From assembly GCA_934155165.1 (NCBI GenBank), contig CAKPGS010000002.1:1-53479 (forward strand): a stretch of DNA of 53,479 bases, in the 5' to 3' direction. The translations under genes and the position numbers were made by a program. This DNA comes from an uncultured Clostridia bacterium (GTDB lineage: Bacteria; Bacillota; Clostridia; TANB77; CAG-508). A model generated the notes under the pieces. It was not told the DNA's origin. It saw only the letters and a program-made list of their open reading frames with translations, and searched no databases. Numbering within the stretch: position 1 is the first letter of the stretch; each line of letters begins with the position of its first letter. Positions 50,953 through 53,479 of the stretch are shown here, in pieces.

Positions 50953-52249
50953 ATCTCCGTATTATGTCGTAAGTTGTTGTTGGTTGCGTATATATATAGT
51001 TTATTGCGACTTTATGCAGTTGTGCAAATAATATAAACGATGCTATAAATGTAACTATGCATATCGAAACTCTATTTATGTATAACCATCTCATTTTTAA
51101 TTTTGAAGCTGAGTCTTTAAGTAAGTCTCTTATTTTTCTATAATCTTTTGTTCCTGGTTTTGGCATAAGTGTATCTATAATTTGTTTTACAATTTTGTTT
51201 TTATATATTTTTTCTTGCCATGGATTTTCGTAATTTTTTGTTGCAGTATTTACTGCTCCATTATCTTTTAGTTTTCTTGTTAGCATATATGCTATAGCTG
51301 TAATTACAAGAATTAATATTTGTACTATTAGACCTTGTTTTCCATAATAAAAACTTTTAGTAAATGAAAATTGACTAACTGACCAATTTTTAATCATTTC
51401 TAAAAATAGCATCGGTACTACAGATATTACGGATAAACTTTGGAATACATAATCTAACTTATCTCTTTTTAATATTTCTAGTTGCATTTCTTGTGTTATG
51501 TTGTTTAGGTTTTTTAAGTATAATGATGAAGATGTGTCTGTTTTTCTATCTCCAAATTCTTTTGTTAGGTATGATATTCCTGCAAATTCTTTTAAGTAGC
51601 TATTGGGTGCTACATCGTAGTATTTTTCTAGTTCCATTTCTGGATCATCTGAAATTAATACTTCATATATTTTTTCTGCTTGTCTTGATACTTCATTTTC
51701 CATTTCTTGTGCTGTTTGATATATTGCTTCTTCCACCATGTTATATTCATGGTAGGCATGACGTATTTCACTGAAGAAATCTATTTGTTGTTTTAATAGG
51801 TTGTTGTCTATTTTATCTACCATTCCATCTATTATTGTGTCTATTAGGAATAATTCGAATATTAATAACATTGCCATTAATAATAGATTCGATTTTGTAA
51901 GAACTATTATTAAAATAGTTGTCGGAATAATAATTCCTAAGGCTTTTGTAAGTATTTGTGCTGATTGTTTTCTTGTTAGATATTCATCATCTATATTGGT
52001 TATTTCAAGTCTTCTTCTAAGTTTTAGTAAATATCTTTTTAATATTGGTATTTTTCTATAATTCAAATATAATTTTTGAAATATTATATCTGCTGAAAAG
52101 GAGCTTTTTTCTGTTCCTTGCCTTAACGCTCTTATTTGTTTCATTTCTGAGCTTTGCATTTTTTTGTTTAATATTAAGAATGCTATTATTATTATTGCTA
52201 GCATTGCTACTGCTGCTATTACTATGTATAATAATACTTCGTTTGACAT
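50942..52249 (-). CDS. TadB-like inner-membrane platform protein
   Basis: Long 435-residue relative of TadB. It has an N-terminal anchor helix (about residues 6-28), then paired helices near 109-140, a cytoplasmic all-alpha domain (about 150-270, FFSEIRHAYHEYNMVEEAIYQTAQEM), a further membrane pair near 275-330 and a C-terminal helix near 395-415. TadB proteins are usually about 300 residues, so the N- and C-terminal extensions are unusual. It lies between the ATPase and TadC-like genes. GGAGCAAAACA precedes the start. Confidence 0.8.
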   Translation of the reverse strand: MSNEVLLYIVIAAVAMLAIIIIAFLILNKKMQSSEMKQIRALRQGTEKSSFSADIIFQKLYLNYRKIPILKRYLLKLRRRLEITNIDDEYLTRKQSAQILTKALGIIIPTTILIIVLTKSNLLLMAMLLIFELFLIDTIIDGMVDKIDNNLLKQQIDFFSEIRHAYHEYNMVEEAIYQTAQEMENEVSRQAEKIYEVLISDDPEMELEKYYDVAPNSYLKEFAGISYLTKEFGDRKTDTSSSLYLKNLNNITQEMQLEILKRDKLDYVFQSLSVISVVPMLFLEMIKNWSVSQFSFTKSFYYGKQGLIVQILILVITAIAYMLTRKLKDNGAVNTATKNYENPWQEKIYKNKIVKQIIDTLMPKPGTKDYRKIRDLLKDSASKLKMRWLYINRVSICIVTFIASFILFAQLHKVAINYIYTQPTTTYDIIRRYVG

Positions 52250-52285
52250 TTGTTTTGCTCCTTTCGTTTTTGGTTGTTGTTTTTT

Positions 52286-52450
52286 GCGGTCGTCCTAAGG
52301 ACGCCGCCCCCCTACAACGTTTGACGCTGATTCGATTTTTGTTTTGTTGCGGGTCGTCGAGGACGCCGACCCCTACAGCGTTTGATGCTGATTTATCTTT
52401 TGTTTTGTTGTTGCGGGCGGACAGAGACGTCCGCCCCTACGGCGTCTGAC
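52286..52450. repeat. Triple tandem array of interspersed palindromes
   Basis: Three divergent copies, at 52286-52324, 52350-52385 and 52414-52450, about 64 bp apart. Each has a G/C stem followed by CCCTAC(A/G)(A/G)CGT(T/C)TGA(C/T) and then GCTGATT- or ATTGATT-like sequence and a TTTTGTTTTG run before the next copy. They fill the gap between the tadB-like and tadA-like genes. Confidence 0.82.
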
Positions 52451-52475
52451 ATTGATTTAGTTTTTTTGTATTGTT

Positions 52476-53479
52476 TTATTCTGTGATTGTTTTTGGTTTT
52501 CTTCCTCTACGTGGTTTTGTTTCTGTTTTTTCTTCAATTTCTAAACTTTGTGGTTTTATTCCCCAATGTTTATTTAAAAATTCATCAAATTCTTCTAAAT
52601 CTTCTTCAGACATATTTAATCTCATTGCTGCTATGTTTTCATCTGATATTGGATTTGTTATTACATATTTTCCATCTACATATTCCATTATATTTCTGTA
52701 TGCATATAAGTCGTTGTTTGTTATTTTTGTGAAATAATGTGTTGCATTGTCAAAAAATTTATTTATTTTTCCTTCTAATGTTTTTTCATTTCTGTAGTCA
52801 AATGTATATTCATTCTTTGATTCTAGCGGTATACACTCTGTAACTCTTTCTATATATCTTCTTCCTCTAAAGTCTTTTACTAAGTGTATATCAAAGTTAA
52901 GTACTTGTACAACTTGTTCTTCTGCTGTTTTTTCATCTGTGAATACTCCTGTTCTAAGCATTGAGTTTCTTAATGCTGTAACTAGGTTTGGAAATGTTTT
53001 AGCATGGTGAGTAAATAATGTAAATTTAGATGCAACCTGTGCTGCTTGTATCATCCAAGATGCAACGGGGTCTGTTGCAACCTCACCTATGATGTTAACA
53101 GAACCATCAGTTTTCTTTTGAACATCAAGTCCTTCTTGTCCTGAGATTGTATCGGTTTCTCTAAATGATAGTATGTTTCTTGTTGGATATATTTTTCTTA
53201 AGTGAAGCTCGAATGCAACCTCTTGAACCCTTATGTTCATGGTTTCATATATGTTTTCTATCATTCCCATTAACATTGTTGTTTTACCAGAACCTTGCTC
53301 TCCTGTAAGTGCTAAAATTCTTGCACCTTTTACTAAGAATTTTAATAGGCTTATTGCATCTTCTTTTCCTGGTATTGTAATTAATTGCTCTAGTGTTGCT
53401 CTTTTAACATCGAATTTTCTTACGAAAAATGCCCATGTTTCTGAGAAGCTTGGTCTAACAACAACAACACGAGAACCAT
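52476..53479 (-). CDS. TadA/CpaF-type secretion ATPase (5' end outside window)
   Basis: Hexameric ATPase of the type II/IV secretion superfamily that powers Tad pilus assembly. The readable part begins at codon 53477 and runs to the stop at 52476 (about 333 residues). It shows GEQGSGKTT (Walker A), VNIIGEVAT (Walker B with catalytic Glu) and FTLFTHHAKTFPNLVTALR (His-box region), followed by a helical C-terminus and a basic tail (RRGRKPKTITE). The N-terminal domain lies beyond the window. Neighbours are TadB/C-like proteins and pilin-like genes, consistent with one operon. Confidence 0.88.
   Translation of the reverse strand, partial: GSRVVVVRPSFSETWAFFVRKFDVKRATLEQLITIPGKEDAISLLKFLVKGARILALTGEQGSGKTTMLMGMIENIYETMNIRVQEVAFELHLRKIYPTRNILSFRETDTISGQEGLDVQKKTDGSVNIIGEVATDPVASWMIQAAQVASKFTLFTHHAKTFPNLVTALRNSMLRTGVFTDEKTAEEQVVQVLNFDIHLVKDFRGRRYIERVTECIPLESKNEYTFDYRNEKTLEGKINKFFDNATHYFTKITNNDLYAYRNIMEYVDGKYVITNPISDENIAAMRLNMSEEDLEEFDEFLNKHWGIKPQSLEIEEKTETKPRRGRKPKTITE

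Noticed and set aside
52286..52450. CRISPR array or gene between tadA and tadB
   Set aside because: Copies diverge in the stem but not in flank, have no unique spacers, and hold no open frame with a ribosome-binding site.

Overview
The window reads as a chromosomal segment of a low-GC, spore-forming, Gram-positive Clostridia-type bacterium. The sequence is strongly A+T rich. It carries sporulation and germination genes (cotJABC, spoIIM, gerW/ytfJ, spoVG, spoIVB, a SleB-like cell-wall hydrolase), class II lysS, rny, the ftsEX pair and bifunctional adhE. The genus cannot be fixed from the sequence. Almost all genes lie on the minus strand. The exceptions are a lone gene at 384-812, a three-gene unit at 4133-5052, murC, and the tRNA-Leu(UAA) and tRNA-Glu genes.

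Layout. 1-850: 3' part of tRNA-Leu(UAA), two terminator-like hairpins and an orphan gene. 892-3060: tcdA and a cotJABC spore-coat operon. 3182-3990: a complete candidate type III toxin-antitoxin system, with a ToxN/AbiQ-like endoribonuclease gene, a leaky terminator, three structured 48-59 nt antitoxin RNA repeats and a sigma-70 promoter. A second promoter fires divergently into a three-gene small/membrane-protein unit (4133-5052). 5128-11666: housekeeping and sporulation genes (rny, xerD, spoIIM, an EndoQ-like PHP protein, two unknowns, an Alg13/Alg14-like glycosyltransferase pair). 11934-17330: long-chain acyl-CoA synthetase, an unknown, a TetR regulator, tRNA-Leu(CAA), a metallophosphoesterase and tsaD. 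17349-24385: a site-2-protease homologue, a large cohesin/LPxTG-like/dockerin/Asp-box surface protein, lysS, an unknown and a SleB-like hydrolase. 24525-31391: recN, tlyA, tRNA-Glu with a duplicated 3' end (an att-like remnant), and ftsE-ftsX with two tandem coiled-coil M23 murein hydrolases. 31552-40960: gerW, a DUF2953-like gene, a deacetylase, adhE, an unknown, a third M23 protein, a TSCPD protein, spoVG with a sigma-H-like promoter, and murC. 40957-44661: a protein with 49-residue coiled-coil repeats, spoIVB split by a single-base frameshift, and hicBA. 44744-53479: a Tad/Flp-like secretion or pilus locus (TadA/CpaF ATPase running off the window edge, TadB, TadC, and seven single-membrane-segment proteins, four sharing a leaderless MENA[A/S]xAL N-terminus).

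How the parts work together. FtsEX plus the adjacent coiled-coil M23 proteins look like a membrane-gated cell-wall hydrolysis module. SpoVG, SpoIIM, SpoIVB, GerW and CotJ span early commitment, engulfment, sigma-K signalling, germination and coat assembly. The Tad-like locus appears to assemble an envelope-spanning fibre or secretion apparatus from several pilin-like subunits. GC-rich palindromic repeats with a conserved CCCTACAACGTTTGAC-like flank are concentrated in that locus, filling nearly every gap large enough to hold one.

The most novel-looking items are: the type III toxin-antitoxin system, whose repeats show compensatory base changes; the leaderless pilin-like paralogue family with its repeat-filled gaps; the surface protein with an internal sorting signal; and the 49-residue (seven-heptad) repeat protein.
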